A stretch of 64,000 nucleotides of DNA from Moniliella sp. 'wahieum'. Its lineage: Eukaryota; Basidiomycota; Moniliellomycetes; Moniliellales; Moniliellaceae. The position numbers were made by a program, and so were the translations under genes. The stretch lies in NCBI GenBank assembly GCA_003971905.1, contig RSEE01000026.1:372001-436000 (forward strand), read 5' to 3'. Each line of letters begins with the position of its first letter. Position 1 is the stretch's first letter. Positions 9,367 through 21,850 of the stretch are shown piece by piece. Below the pieces are notes generated by a model that was given only the letters and a program-made list of their open reading frames with translations, searched no databases and was not told the DNA's origin.

Positions 9367-11002
9367 TTACATTTTGTGCGTCTTGGGCATGAACCGCAGC
9401 GCCTGGCGTACACCCAGGTCGCGAAGAATCTCCTCAGTACCACCAAGAATCGCGTCAAACTTGGTACCCATTTGCGCCGCCGACACAAGCGCACCCAACC
9501 CGGTTTTGGTCAAACCACGGCCTCCAAACAGGTTAATCGCCTCGTTTGCCGTTTTGGTCGAGATCTCGGTTGCCCATGACTTGAGTAGGGCCATGTGGCC
9601 GGCAAGATACTTGGACTGTTCCTTGTAGCTCATTTGGTTCATCTGGAACGTTACCGCCTCCAGCCAGGCTTGCGCAGCTTCGCACTCCGACATCATCGCA
9701 CCCAGTTTTTGCCGCACCACCGCCTGCGATGTGAGGGCCTTACCGAAAGCCTTGCGCTGAGAGGTCCAGGTGATGCTCTCCTCAAGCATCAGCCGGGCTC
9801 CCCGAATGGTACCAGCAGCACATAACCCCACGCTCGTGGTTGAAATTGGAGAGAATGACCATAATACCCATTCCCTCCTCACCAACCATACTTGCGCGGA
9901 ACATGCACATTATCAAACGTGACAACGCCGTGCCGGCGGTGGTCGAGTACTGGGTCTTGATCTGCTTGGTTTCAACCCCCTCGATGCGAGGGACGCAAAT
10001 CACACCAAAGCCACCCTCTTCACCCTCCTCGTCAATGAGCTTGACAAGAGTGGTAAAGTAATCGGCGAAATGGCCGTTGGTAATCCACTAATATACCGCA
10101 CCCACAAACGCATTGTCAGTATGCAGTCCCACTTCCCCACATAATAGAGTGAAGACATACCTTTTTGGTACCATTGACAATGAATGAACCGTCCTTTTGC
10201 TTCCTAGCCGTAGTGCGGATGCCCATCACGTCCGATCCAGCAAACGCCTCTGTCACAGCGAGGGCAATGAACTTGTCACCAGACAAGACGGGTTCGATGA
10301 TCTCCTTCTGCAAGTCGGAAGCGCCAAAGTTGACAATGGGGGGCAACCCAATGACCATACCGCCCTGCAGGCCATCCTCCAACCACGAACACCTGAGCGC
10401 GCCAGCTCCTGGGTGATGATCAGCTCGTGGAAGTAGTCAAACTCCTCTGGCTTGATGTCGGCAAAGAGTTTGCGGCCTTTGAGCACCTTACCTGGGCCCA
10501 TACGCATCGCATTGATTCCGCGGGCACCCATGTCCTTTACGAGCTCAAGAGGCGGACGCTTGCCGTTGGCTTCACACTCGCGAGCGACTGGAATCACATT
10601 TGCCTCGACATAGGCCCGGAGTTCACGCTGGAGGCGGTAGTGAGATTCTTTGAAGTAGGGCGTCTTGAAGACGGGGTGCAACCACGTGGGCTCGGCAAAG
10701 GGCACGGGCGAAGGCGCGCCAAGCGCCTTGGCCTTCACCGTCTCCTCACCACATCTTGCCAACAATGAGACGTTTGGCCATGGGTTGTCGAGAATGTCGC
10801 GGCGGTGCAGACCAAAGAAGGTTTCCGTCGCATCGTCACCCGCAATGTCCTGGGAGTAGAACACGCTCTCACCGCCGGGATGAAGCTCGGCGAATTTGCT
10901 GATATTGTAGACAGTTGCATCAATGATGATCCAGGTGTCGCCGGGCTTGTTGTGGGCAGCGACCTGCTCGCGGGTGTACTCCTTGAACTCGGTGGGGGGC
11001 AT
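9367..11002 (-). CDS. cytochrome b5-acyl-CoA dehydrogenase fusion
   Basis: Residues 1 to about 85 form a cytochrome b5 haem domain: YTREQVAAHNKPGDTWIIID, then the haem-ligand motif FAELHPGGE and GDDATETFFGLHRRD with the second His. The rest is an FAD-dependent acyl-CoA dehydrogenase: AVTEAFAGSDVMGIRTTA (acyl-CoA/FAD pocket), GSFIVNGTKKWITNGHFADY across a 73-nt intron (10088-10160), QAVVRQKLGAMMSECEAAQA, and C-terminal YGG-type motifs LFGGRGLTKTG and GGTEEILRDLGVRQALRF. It desaturates acyl-CoAs at C2-C3. The b5 domain suggests electron transfer other than through ETF, as in other fungal members of this fusion family. Frameshifts lie near 10385 and 9830. The C-terminus (PKTHKM) is not a standard PTS1. 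Confidence 0.9.
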
Positions 11003-12160
11003 GACGAGTGGGGTGTTGGGGATGAAAGAGGGTGGTAGACGGACGGAAGAAAAGGAGAGAGGCGCGGCGGAGCTTTGTAATGCTCAGCAGTCCGGCAGCA
11101 CAAAAGCCGACCGGGCCGGGCAGTAAAGCCGTTGTTTCCGCAGCACTTGTGGGGTGCTAGGCGCTAGTGGGCCATCGGGGCGTGGCGCTTGCGCTTGCAG
11201 CCTGGGCTGGACATGTGACACCTGGCTTGCTCGATATGCGAGCGATGCGTGGTAAAAAATCCACGTTAAACGCCGCACAGCGAAGACGGGGGCGTGGGGG
11301 GAGACACTAGCGCCGTGCCAGCCGTGCTCGTCCCTATCGGCGATGGGTGTCGCGCTGCTGCCCTCGCATTCACTTTCACGCGCGTCTTGTCGTCACGCGT
11401 CATACATCATGCATCATGCACCATTCGCTGCGTTGCAATTTGAAATGCGTAGCACTTGCGATGGCCGGCGCAGGGCGGAGTGCGACGACGGACGGGGCGC
11501 CAAGCGTCAAGCTCCAACCAACAAGGCCACCGAAAAAAGTGCTTAGCGCTTCCTAGTATCAGCGCCACTTGGCCGTGACAATGTGACAAGTGCTTATCCA
11601 ATCGCCCGTCTGGTCTGCTGGGGCAATGCCGACGAGCATCAGCGCCTGCTCCATTATGCCCACACACTGCTTTTTGATCGCCGCACCGTAGCTGCCCATA
11701 CACGGATTCAGAAGGATTCGAACCTGCACATGTAGCTGAGGTCTGAGTTACCTCTATATCCAGTGCCCTCTCTTGCCATGCTGCTCCGAAGATATAGTAA
11801 TTATATCTGGTACTCGTATGTAATCTCTTCGGTGGTATCTCATCGAGTCTTGGCTCAGATGGTCATTGCAGCCAAGCCCAGCGTCGACGAGCAGATTATG
11901 ACACCTCATCACTTTCTTTAACCACCCATGTCGGATTCCTAGTTGTGCCAATATCAATTTTCCCACACTGGAGGGTGTGTTCGCCATTACCTCTATAAAG
12001 TACCCTGCATTCACCCCGTGGCTATCTCTACGTACTCTACTAGGGCGTCAGTGTAGGAGACAGGATTCCTGAGTCTTACTTGTGAGGACAAAGATTGACC
12101 TATTGGGCCCTTGCACTTGAAGGAGCAACAGATTTACGGAACAGCAGAACCAAAGTGGCT
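11003..12160. other. intergenic, with an orphan tRNA B-box-like site
   Basis: No supported gene lies here. GC falls and reading frames are short. The only recognisable sequence is the tRNA-like remnant at about 11703-11776, described separately. A CATCATGCATCATGCA palindrome lies at 11405-11420. Confidence 0.5.
11703..11776 (-). other. tRNA-like remnant or orphan B box
   Basis: The minus strand carries GGTTCGAATCC at 11714-11724, a perfect Pol III B box. An A-box-like TGGCAAGAGAGG lies about 40 nt upstream on that strand. No seven-pair acceptor stem or anticodon arm with U33 can be drawn, so this is not a functional tRNA as written. It could be a decayed type II tRNA or a stand-alone TFIIIC site. 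Confidence 0.3.
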
Positions 12161-14128
12161 TCAGAAGTCGGCTTGGTCGACGGCTTGAACGAGAGTGGTG
12201 AAGAAACGCCACCCGTGAACAAGCGCGTCTTGGGGCAAGTGCTCGTTGACCGTGTGTGCGCCCCATCCACTCGGCAAATCCAGCACTTCCGGCGTAGGAG
12301 GGTTAACAGACGCGGGAGAGAAACGGAAGACATGCTTCGCCAAAGAATAGAACGACTTGCAGTCCGTGTTCCCAATGCTCAATGACGGATGCACCACAAT
12401 GCGACCGTCGCCACCAAGTCCTCGGACCAGACGTGACGGATGACACTCACCAGCAACCGCCACGGCTCCGCCTCAGCGCCGTCGACGGGAGTAGGAGGGG
12501 CTGGCTCGAGTGCCGATTCGTACGCATCCGACAAGACAATCGTACCCTTGATTGCGTCCATAGTTAAAGGCACGTACGAGAGGTTAGCCATCCCCCAGGC
12601 ATCCAGTGCCACACCTGCCGACTCGGCCACCGGCTTGAGAACCGTCGCAATGTGGTTCCGTACGCTCTGCACGTCCGCTCCAGGTTCGATCCGGTGGTTG
12701 ACAACAGCCGTCACACTCTCGGGGAGGGCATTGACCTACATGTACTATCAGTCAGTTTCGACCGAAAAGAGGGACAGAGTAAATACGCACCTTGACTCCA
12801 CCTTGGACCAGTCGACGGCCTGGGTGGTGGTAAACAGAACCTTCTGGTATGAGTCCATCAGGCCCAATGCTTGCTCTCGCAGCACATTAAGCATCTTGTC
12901 GTATCCCTTGTGCGGCAACCCCGCAGGCGGGGGATGGAGTTGGGCAAAGTGCAGACGAAGGAGTGCCTGCTTGAGCGGCCCTTCGATTCTCCCCAAGGCC
13001 ACGCCACACAACAGTTCGTCCCACCCATTGCTGTTCTCAGGCCCCGAGCCGGGCGCCGAGCGAAGCACAGGACTGTAAGGTTCTTTCTCAATGGCCACCA
13101 CGGCTTGGCTGAGGATGCCAATGCCCGTGTGCGGGGGCGGCACCGAACTGTGGCCCCCAGGCGTGTTGACTGCGACCGAAACATCCAAGTATCCCTTTTC
13201 AGACACAGCAGGCGCCGCCGTAGCTGGGATCTTGAGATCGACATTGGGCAGAACAAACTCACCCCCTCATCGACCAGCATGGCAATCGAGTCAAGCCCAT
13301 AGATCGACTGAATATGAGCCGCCAGGGCCCCGGCGCCTTCCGTTCCTGCCGCCTCTTCGTCAAAGCCAAAGCTGACCAAGATGGTTCGCTCTGGCTTAAA
13401 GTCGGCGTGGAGAAGGGATTGAAGGGAAGCAAGAATGGTCACCAGAGACGATTTGGTGTCCTCGGTGCCGCGCCCAAAGATATTGCCCTCATCGGTGATG
13501 TGGCCGCTGAACGGAGGATACACCCATGCATCGTATGTCGAAGGCTCCACAGGCACACATCTTGGTGCGCCATGAGCAAGAGGGGGCCAAGTGAGGTGTT
13601 GGAACCAGGCCACGTATACAGAAGCCCATGCTCGTTGACCAGCGTCAAGTTAATGGGCGAGTCGGGGCGGTGCAGGTCGGGAAAGGCTTTGGCCAGATAC
13701 GAACGGAACGGAGCAAAGAGTGGCTCCCAAAGCTCAGGATCCTCCTTGACCGGGGGCCAGGCGTCTCCAACCGACGTGTCAACCTGGACAGCACCTGACA
13801 GGAGCTTGGCCAACTGGTGCGCCTTAGGCTCTTTGAGCTTCTTCGCTCCCTTTCCAGGCTGATAAGGATCGTGCTGTGGGCAGAGACCATCGAGGGACGA
13901 AGCAGTCTGCTGCTCCACTAACGCATCGATCCAGGCCAAGTTGAACGTCGCTTCTGCCGATTCCGCGTGGGTGGTAGCGTCGCGCACGCCAGCCCAGGAC
14001 TGGTGGGTCACGCGGACCAAGCCAATGGCAAGGACCACAAGGACCAACAATCCGTACCGCCGGGCAAGCGAGGGACGAGAAGGCGTGGCCAGCGACGTTG
14101 GCAAGAGCAACTCCGCGTCTTTGCCCAT
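12161..14128 (-). CDS. CPS1: M20 metallopeptidase, carboxypeptidase S-like
   Basis: Yeast CPS1 is a vacuolar zinc carboxypeptidase for Gly-Xaa and similar peptides, delivered as a type II membrane protein. A signal anchor (YGLLVLVVLAIGLVRVTH) lies near residue 30. M20 motifs follow in order: LLLMAHQDV (zinc His), GHITDEGNIFGRGTEDTKSS (bridging Asp), SFGFDEEAAGTEGA (general-base Glu pair), EKGYLDVSVAVNTPGGHSS, HRIEPGADVQSV in the dimerisation/lid part, and a C-terminal VNEHLP-type motif matching the last zinc His region. A 55-nt intron (12736-12790) joins ...SK to VNALPES. Frame changes occur near 13560, 13250 and 12440. The ATG at 14128 (MGKDAELLLP) is chosen because it puts the anchor at the N-terminus. 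Length is about 640 residues, slightly above family average. Confidence 0.88.
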
Positions 14129-16078
14129 CTTGAGAGAGAGGAGATGGAGGAAAGGAGGAGGAAACGAAGCGGCATCTGCAACATCACACGATATTTCCTC
14201 GAAACCCAAGTCGGAGCTGTCGGAGCACGGCGCCGGGTGGTTGCGCCGCGATAAGCGCCGCCAGGTGACTAGGTGACTAGGAAAAATAGTCCCGCGATCG
14301 GCAGTGAAACATTGATATCTGCATATCAGAACTCAGTTACACTCTCAGTCGTACTCAGTACGACGTTCATCACAGTGCAACTTAACAATAGCAAAACTGT
14401 AGTTGGTAACCGGTAACAGCATTACACTACCCCACATTATTGGACTTCCCTCATCTCGTTCAGCTACTGTACAGTACAGACATGCATCACCATATGTATG
14501 GGAAATGCATGCCAAGCCTCAGAAGGGTTGTGCGTGGCCTATAAGCACCTTGAACCAGTTCAATTCCAGAACGGATCTCCGCCAACATGCAACATCCGCC
14601 TGCCCCTCTCCTGTGTCCCTCTCTTTGATCCTCCGTTTGTAGGCCTATGCATGGTATCACGGTGGTACACCACAAAAGACCTGTTAAGACGGAGTTGTGA
14701 CTCTATAAGCGCATAGTAGACACATGCCACGCTCAAAAGGGGGGATATGAGCCCCCGGACTCATCACCTTTTTTGCTTCGTTATAGTTTCTCCACAATTC
14801 CACTGATGGCCTGATGCAAACATCACACATCCTACTATGCATATCGAGCGAGAGGCGACGCGCTAGCGTGTGCCCTCTCTTATGACTACGGTGTTTTCTC
14901 TTGAGGTTCATCAAAACCTAGGTTCACTACCCGACTCGAGGTACTAATAATACTTCTCTTTCTCAGAACCACATCCTCCACAGTCTCTTCCTACTACTTC
15001 AGCAGGAAATCTTTAGGGTGGCTCCTAAATCCCCTCTCCGTCAAGGTTTTTCCAGGTTGGGAAGGGGGGGCTGCTACGGAGAGCTCATGGCGCCGTTCCA
15101 GCAACTGATGAAGCAGTATTATATCTCATAGGACGTTCACCCCACATATAGAGTACTTCCGGAAACCGACTTGGCCAATTGTGGTAACTGTCGATTAGTT
15201 GTGTGGAAGCGATGCTGTAACCTATGAGACTGGTGCTAAACCATAGGTACACCTGACTCGCAGTATTTCGCGCTTGCCATCGCAGTATTCGCCACCAAAA
15301 AAATGACGGAGCTTCTCGCCGAGAAAAACACACGCCATGGGTGGCCTTCCATGCAACAAGAGCAAACTTCCTCTGCACTCTTTTTTGTGGCCCTTTTGTG
15401 GTTTGTGACCTTTTGGTTGGGACTTGGGGCGGCGTTAGAGGGGGGGCGGCTCATTCAAAATCTGTTAATACATCGCAATGGGGTATACATATAGCAGGAA
15501 CTTGTACCATCTTCACGCCTAGGGCGCTCTTTTGGATCAATATTGAATCGCACGCATTTGGTCTACCATGGGTAGATGGGATAGATGGGACGGGACGCCG
15601 ACGGAAACCGCAATCTCTCAATAACACTCTGTCCTCGAAAACCGCCTATAAAATCGCGAATAAGACACCACAGCGTGCATGAGCAACAGTGGTCTCTGTC
15701 CCTGCGAAGAGGTCGGGGCGGCGCTGGTGGGTACCGACGCAGAAGTATCACGAGACAGAATAAGGTCTGTACTGTAACATGTAACTGCTCTTCATCCAAT
15801 ACGAGGGGAAGGGGGAAAACACCAGTTGGGCGAAAAGGGTTGCCGTGCTGGCAGCGGCAGTTCTAATAGCTTTTCGGCACATTTCGACACAAATAGAATG
15901 AGACGCAACCGGACGCAACTTGACATGTTGACATTTGAAAGTTGAAATGCAACAGCTTGTGAGCTAATAACATTCAGAAGGCAGGGCGTGCATGACCTAA
16001 TCGGACTGGGACCTTGGGGCGGGTCGTCCCTGGACCTTTAGGGCACACCCTCCTTTGGACGGCTACCACTACCACGCC
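14129..16078. other. long intergenic, lower GC, no gene supported
   Basis: Nearly 2 kb separate divergent genes. GC drops clearly relative to coding DNA. Minus-strand frames near 15100-15380 are rich in Trp and Ser but match nothing I know. The tandem GGTGACTA copies near 14263 are the only repeat noticed. Confidence 0.45.
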
Positions 16079-16727
16079 ATGATGTCGCTACGGCCGTGGA
16101 TGCGTCCAGGTATGGGCGTAGGTGCCAATTCGCGCCTTGCATTCGCACCCAGCTCTGTCCTGCTTCGACGCTTTCAGTCGACCGCCGCCCCGCCTCCCCC
16201 TGGCCCCTCGTCCCGGTTCTGCCCAAGCAGCTGCTGCTGCGCCGCCCAGCCCAGATCCCAACGAGACGCCTGAACAGCGTGCGCGGCGCTCGCGTCTTAC
16301 CCCTGGCACACCTGAATTTGATCAGCCAGCTCCGCTTGGCCTCTCGCCTGGACAACTGAGGGAGGAGATTCGAATTCGGGCGATCGCGAAAAAAGGCCCT
16401 CCTCCGAGTCTTGGCTTTACGCCCCGTGCCATCGTGGGCATTGTGGTGTCAGCACGGCAATCTTTGGTCTCATGTCCTACTTCCAAGATTCGCTCATGCC
16501 GAAGCGATTGCCTCCTCGCCCATCTCGCCGCAATGGGCGTACGATGAGTACCGCAAAGAGCAGGGGTGCCCCAACGTCGGTTGACAGCGGATGAAGAACG
16601 TGAATTCCGGATTCGGCAACAGTTCCGTCAACTCCAACATGTCCATACCCAGATGTTGTTGACCCAGCAAGAGTCTGGTGGCGGCGGTGCACCGGACCCG
16701 GTGTCCATGTCGTCGGACCAACAGTAG
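16079..16727 (+). CDS. small mitochondrial membrane protein, unknown function
   Basis: I do not recognise the family. The N-terminus (MMSLRPWMRPGMGVGANSRL... then LLRRFQST) is Arg-rich with an RRFQST cleavage-like site, typical of a mitochondrial presequence. A Pro/Ala-rich linker with DPNETPEQRARRSRLTPGTP follows. Then come GFTPRAIVGIVV and, after a 1-nt shift, AIFGLMSYFQDSLMPKR, together one membrane span flanked by basic residues. The C-terminal part is a Gln-rich helix, LTADEEREFRIRQQFRQLQH, ending SMSSDQQ. A small single-pass inner-membrane protein of about 215 residues, such as an assembly factor, would fit; no function is claimed. Confidence 0.55.
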
Positions 16728-17007
16728 AGAATGAGAATCGATGATTCAAACTCCAAAAGCTGGCACATTGTTTGCACTAGACTCTCTCACTGCATCGGAC
16801 TCTCATCCTCTCCTGCCTCATTGACCTCATTGGCCGCCACTGGGGGTCCCAGTTTCTTGTTTTTACAATAGGTTTCGTGTGGCGATGTACAGCAAGTTCG
16901 ATTCAAGTTGACGTCCCGAATGTAGTATGAATAGGAAGCGAAAGGTGCACCAGAGAGCAATACATGCGAGCCCCCAGAAACAAGGATGACAGAAGAGAGC
17001 ATTTACA

Positions 17008-18176
17008 CTACTGTGAGATACACTTCCCTAGCCCATTGCCGAGCCACGTGAGGATTGGAGTAAGATACTTCCTCATTGGCAGGTACCTCGTCGTCCATTC
17101 GCCTCGCCTGCTTGATTGGCCCATCCACGTCGGATCCCCGCAGATCCGAGGACGGTTTGGAGGTGTGTTCAGAGAAAACTCCTCGGTCGCGGACAAGTCC
17201 TCATCCGATCCGGCCGAGCTGTACTTCGTTGAGTCGGTTTGAACGGACGTAGCCGAGGCGTGCCTGGAGCGCGGGCGGGTAAACGTCAAGACGGAATGGT
17301 ACGGCAAAGGCTTCGGCTCAGGTCGTCGGCCACGACCAGGATAGGAAGAAGTGTACTGGGTCCGTGACCGCGAACTGGACCTCGATGCACTAGGACGGAG
17401 ATAATGATGGGCAAAGTTATATTGCCAACCCGATGCAGGTGCATAACTCGGGTCGTTTTCCCATTGCTCGGAGAGGTCAACGTGTGCACGCTCACTGCCG
17501 CTTTCAGCGGTTGGCTCGACTTGGTAGGTCGGGGCAAGGCAGGACTGAAACGGGGTGGCCATGGACGTGAACGGCCTCGGGAGGCGAAACTGAAGAACTG
17601 GCGCGAGGAACGTCTTGGTCAAAGGACTGTCCCGCCCACGGAGCATTGAGAGCGCGGTGCTTTCCCTTGGTACTGTTGGTGGGCGCGTCACTGCAACCAG
17701 CGCTGGTGCTGTGGGTAGAGGCAGGGGCAATGACGGAGGGGTCAATGGCAAAGTGGGTACGCGGACCCAGACGCGCATCAAGCTGGTGCCGGAATTGGGC
17801 ACGACCACGCCAACTGTCGCTGGCGGTGGGATCGGTGGGGAGGGAGGCCGCAGTGCCTGGGGCGCTGTTTTGGGCGGCAGCGAGCAAGCCGACGGAAAGG
17901 GGCATGGTGAAGGTGAAGTGATGTTCAACAATCCAAGAGGGTGTGATGAATACGAGTGGTGGCGCTGGTGGGACAGGGCTGGGGACGGGGTAGACAAGAG
18001 GTCGGTGGTGGGAGGTAGCGATGCTTTTGTAGTGTCTGTCGGGCACAAGCTGAGCGCAGAAAATCCCGGCGAACAAAACCAGCAATGGAAGCACACCGGC
18101 AAGCGCAAACGCAACGAGGAGCTGACGGTTTTGAGCGGATGAGGCGCACATGGAAATCACTCACCTTTAGTACCAC
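17008..18176 (-). CDS. single-pass membrane protein, Ser/Pro-rich, unknown
   Basis: Exon 1 would encode MVLK, followed by a 43-nt GTGAGT...CAG intron, then LLVAFALAGVLPLLVLFAGI, a clear signal anchor or signal peptide. The rest is polar and low in order: IDPSVIAPASTHSTSAG, SERAHVDLSEQWENDPSYAP, SASRSSSRSRTQYTSSYPG, TSVQTDSTKYSSAGSDEDLS. One frame change is needed near 17540. The family is not recognised. It could be a cell-surface or signalling scaffold protein. The start is uncertain; the alternative begins inside the next frame at 18160. An imperfect GCCTGAGAC...GTCTGAGGC palindrome lies about 50 bp upstream. Confidence 0.45.
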
Positions 18177-19226
18177 GTTGACGTGCGCCCCGACGGGATC
18201 CGCTTGAGGGCTAGAGGTGCTCTAGCCTGAGACTCTGGTCTGAGGCCGGCGTGGAGCGTGAAGCGGGCACAGGCTGAGCTGCCTCACGCGGCCTCACGGG
18301 GATTTCCCAAAAAAAACCTGCAAGTGCGAGCGCCGGGAGTATCGAGCACGTTGCTGCCACCTCATCGGAATATCGACCATGGATCATCGGGTCATGGAGA
18401 TCATCGACGCGCGCACCGGGGCACATGGGCACGTGGTCCAGCCCAGACGGGACAGCGGAGTTGTGTGTAGCACAGCCCCCGGTGGCCACCTCCAATTGGC
18501 CGACGCACGTCTACGCACGCAATTGGCAGCCTGGGTGGGGCCGGCTATTAAAGTGGGATTTCTTGCATGTCGTGTGCCGCGCGCACACGTGCTTTCTCCG
18601 CCTCGGCTCGCACGCCATCCGACGCCATCGGCCCGCGGCCACCGGCCAACATTTCAATACCAGCTGAGTGCCAAGTCACGGGATGGATGGTTGGACGTGG
18701 CACTAGGGTTGGGCTGGAGGATGCGACATGACACTAGGGTTAGTGATTCTTTCAAAAGTATGTTTGTGGCAACGTTCAAACGTTCAACCCAGTCGGATCC
18801 ACATGCCGCTGTGCGACCTGCTCCGCCTGCGACGCATCCACCGACCGCCAACTGTATGCGCCTGACAACAACACCCAGCCTGCACCGGACGCATCGGCGC
18901 GGTGCAGTGCATATAACACCCCCCGCGTCACGTGCCGGGTGCCCTGGCTGCCCCACACCGCGACGGACGGTGCAGGGCCGATGCAAGGCAGCGTGCCAAA
19001 AGTCAATGTAGCCTCTTTTCCTTGTTGCTCTGTGCGCAAACCTAATCGGGTGTTGCATGCTAGGGGCGCACCGCCATGCTCCCTGCATCGGCAGCGTCCT
19101 CCTGCCGCCATGAGCTGCATGCAGCGTCTTGCTCCACATCCTGGCTGATGAACCCACCCGCGCGCTGCCATCCACCCCACACCCCACACCCCCCTGCCCT
19201 CCACTCTCCCTCATCTCTCCCACCAC
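18177..19226. other. divergent intergenic region with regulatory-looking motifs
   Basis: No gene is supported. Motifs present are the imperfect palindrome at 18225-18247 and a tandem AACGTTCAAACGTTCAA at 18771-18787. Long frames here are GC-driven and lack any protein-like signature. Confidence 0.45.
18771..18787. promoter_or_regulatory. tandem ACGTTCAA motif
   Basis: Two direct copies of ACGTTCAA are adjacent. The same word appears in the 9.05 kb inverted repeat and at 45.7 kb. Its role is unknown. Confidence 0.4.
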
Positions 19227-21441
19227 ATGGCTACCGTAGCAGGCGACTCCAACCAAGATGGTAGTGCTCTGCCCGACGCTGCTTCGTCGGCGTCGCGCCT
19301 GTGCTCCGCCTCCTCGCCCGCCGCTCCGGCGACAATCTCCGCCGCTGGGCCCGCCGTCTTGCTGCCCCGCTGGAACCCCCACCACCAGCTCCCCCGATGA
19401 CCAGGATCTTTCCACTCCACAGCCGACCTGCCTGCCCCTGCCCGCTTCCTCGTCCCAGTCGACTGGTGCGCGTCCTACCACGCCCTCTTGGCCCGAACGG
19501 CCAAGTCCATCGCTGGTTTCGGTCATTCCCGATCTCTCAGCTCACTCCAAGCGCTCCAGTCCAGTGTCTCGTCCGAACCAACCACTCTCAGTGACCCTTT
19601 CCACAATCGCAGCTGCGACCGTCAGCCCGCTGACGCCCCCAAGATGGACCGCATCCTTTTGCCGTTGAGTGCAAGTGGGTTGCTCAATAAGGATGCTACA
19701 TCCAATAGCACCACAGTAGCCCAGCCTGGCGCATCAGCTTTGATGCATCGATCCGCATCAGCCGTGGGCTTGCAAAACCCCTCTTGGGACATCAATCCCC
19801 AAGCGGATGGTGGCAGCGTGCTCGAGGCAGATGGGACTGTCCCTCCACAATCGGCCCTGTCCCACTCAACGCGGACCAGTAGCCTGACCGACTCGCACGA
19901 GGAAGGGAGTTGTTTTTTGCAGCCGCACTCTTGCTTCTGCCTGAGGTGCCAGAGCCGTTGGATTCCTTGGTTGGGCACTTGAGTGTTAGCGGGCAGCCAG
20001 GTTCGTTGATGCAAGGGTCGAATCCAGATTCGGATGATTGGGCCACACCTTGCCAATCCCCTACCGTCTACTATTCGGCGCCTGCCCCTCCAACGCGGCC
20101 CAGATCAAACACGACGCCTTCCCCCCCCCTGACTCGCGAGAACAGTGAAAAGTCCAATTCGAGTGGGTCGGTCGGGAAGTCTTATGCCCCCCCCCCTCCT
20201 ACGGCCATTAGTCCCGTCCATCGTACCACATCTACCTCCTCTAGCAGGGGCGGGCACACGTTCCCTCCTCCTTCCTCCTGGCCCCTGGCCCGGCGGGGAG
20301 TCAGTCTTAATGCCCTTGGTGCATCAAGTGGTGGTGGCATACATGATGGCCCGAAATGGGGAACCAACAGGGCTGAATACCCCCCCTCCATCCCACCTCG
20401 CTCCAAGGGCAGCCTCCCGCAGGGACAATCCGACTCGGCTCTGGATCTGACGGGATGGAGGGAACAGCCCAATGCAACGCGTATGGGAAGCCGGATTTCC
20501 TTTGTCGATTCGTCTTTACCGGCCTCGATGACCGGAAGCTTAGCGACACTTTCATCGGTTGTGATGGGTGCAGCTCCTCCACAGGACCCACCTCTGCCCC
20601 GGAAGCGCTCCCAGACCTATGATCAGATTGAGGTACCCCTCTTCCATCATCCAACAACTTGAATGAGTCCGTCCCAGCGGCACATCACGCCCGAACCCGA
20701 TCTTGGACCGTGGGAACATATGCTACTTTCTCCTCTTCACGCACCCTAGTCACACCACCTCTGTCCAGACAAGCCACTGGTCGTCGGCTTCAAAGCGACG
20801 GAACCCAGGTCAAAGAAACCGTCAGAAACCAATTTTTCTCTTCCCGCTTGAGTCATGTTAAGTCATCAACAGACCTGACTTCTACCCAGCGTTGGTCCAA
20901 GCCCCCACCAGCAGTCATTCCAGGATCACGTCTCCGCTCTTCCGACTCAGCAACCTCGTCAAGTTCGAGTTTCGGCATGGGACTCAATAAGTTGGCTATG
21001 TCCATCAAAACGGGCGTTCTTTCAGCAAGTTCATTGTCTTTGACACGCAATGGTTCGACGCGAGCCGTACGAAGCGATGATTCAGCACCGGACCCAGCCA
21101 CAGTTCCTCCCTCCCCGTCGCATGCTCTCCCCCTGGAGTCTTCGCATCCCGATCTTCAATCCCCGCCTTTCTTGGCACGCCGAGGCACATTTTCCCGCAA
21201 ACGGAAGCAAGCGATGAACACCCACCGTCCCCCGCAGCAACCACCCCACCAGTTGGGCAACACTGCCCCCGATATACCTCGTCGCACCCAGTCGGAAGCC
21301 AACCTGCTCTCCTTTATGGCCGCCAGCGATGCTCCTTGCCCCGGTCGGATCAAAATGACGCAACCCGCCTCTCTTAGCTTGCCAGTACACAAGCGGCTCA
21401 AGGGCCTCTTCCTGCGCATGAAGTTCGATGAGCAATCGTGA
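19227..21441 (+). CDS. large disordered Ser/Pro-rich protein, unknown
   Basis: About 740 residues from MATVAGDSNQDGSALPDAAS to LKGLFLRMKFDEQS. Frames change near 19395, 19620, 19900 and 20650. Nearly all of it is low-complexity Ser, Pro, Thr and basic sequence with many SP/TP sites (SPSLVSVIPDLSAHSKRSSP, PPPTAISPVHRTTSTSSSRG, HALPLESSHPDLQSPP). Short ordered-looking pieces are SFGMGLNKLAMSIKTGVLSA and the C-terminal HKRLKGLFLRMKF helix. I recognise no domain. The composition suits a phosphorylated scaffold or regulator. The gene is believable because the protein-like composition persists over 2 kb and ends in a clear stop. Confidence 0.5.
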
Positions 21442-21850
21442 CTATGTCACTGTCATATAGTTTCCCCCATTTGTCTTCTCCCTGATGCTTCATCTCTCCA
21501 CTGACATTCGTTTTCTCTGACCCTACCAATTTGAATCAGAGCACCCCGCGGTGTTCCCCTTTCTCTTTTGCTTAACAATGTCTGATTGTGCTCTGATGGC
21601 TACACCTACACCATCCCCCCCTAACCTGTATTCCTTTCACTACACCCCTGCTAAGTTCCTTTGACCCTGTCCTGACTCTTCTGATCCTGTACCTCTGTCA
21701 ATTTGGCAGAAACACTATGAGCTGCCCAAGGGTTGGGCCTCATTCTCCGCTTGTCCGTTTACCAACTAGAATAGCTGAAGTAGACTCGCGTATGACATGG
21801 ATAGAGATGATGGAACCAATAGCAACGTGCATTATCAATCATGGATGGGC
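21442..21850. other. convergent intergenic region
   Basis: Pyrimidine-rich 3' sequence between two convergent stops. Nothing else is recognised. Confidence 0.5.

Noticed and set aside
14129-16078. Lower-GC spacer as a centromere
   Set aside because: No repeat array, extreme AT richness or transposon remnants are seen. GC is only moderately lower, so nothing supports a centromere call.
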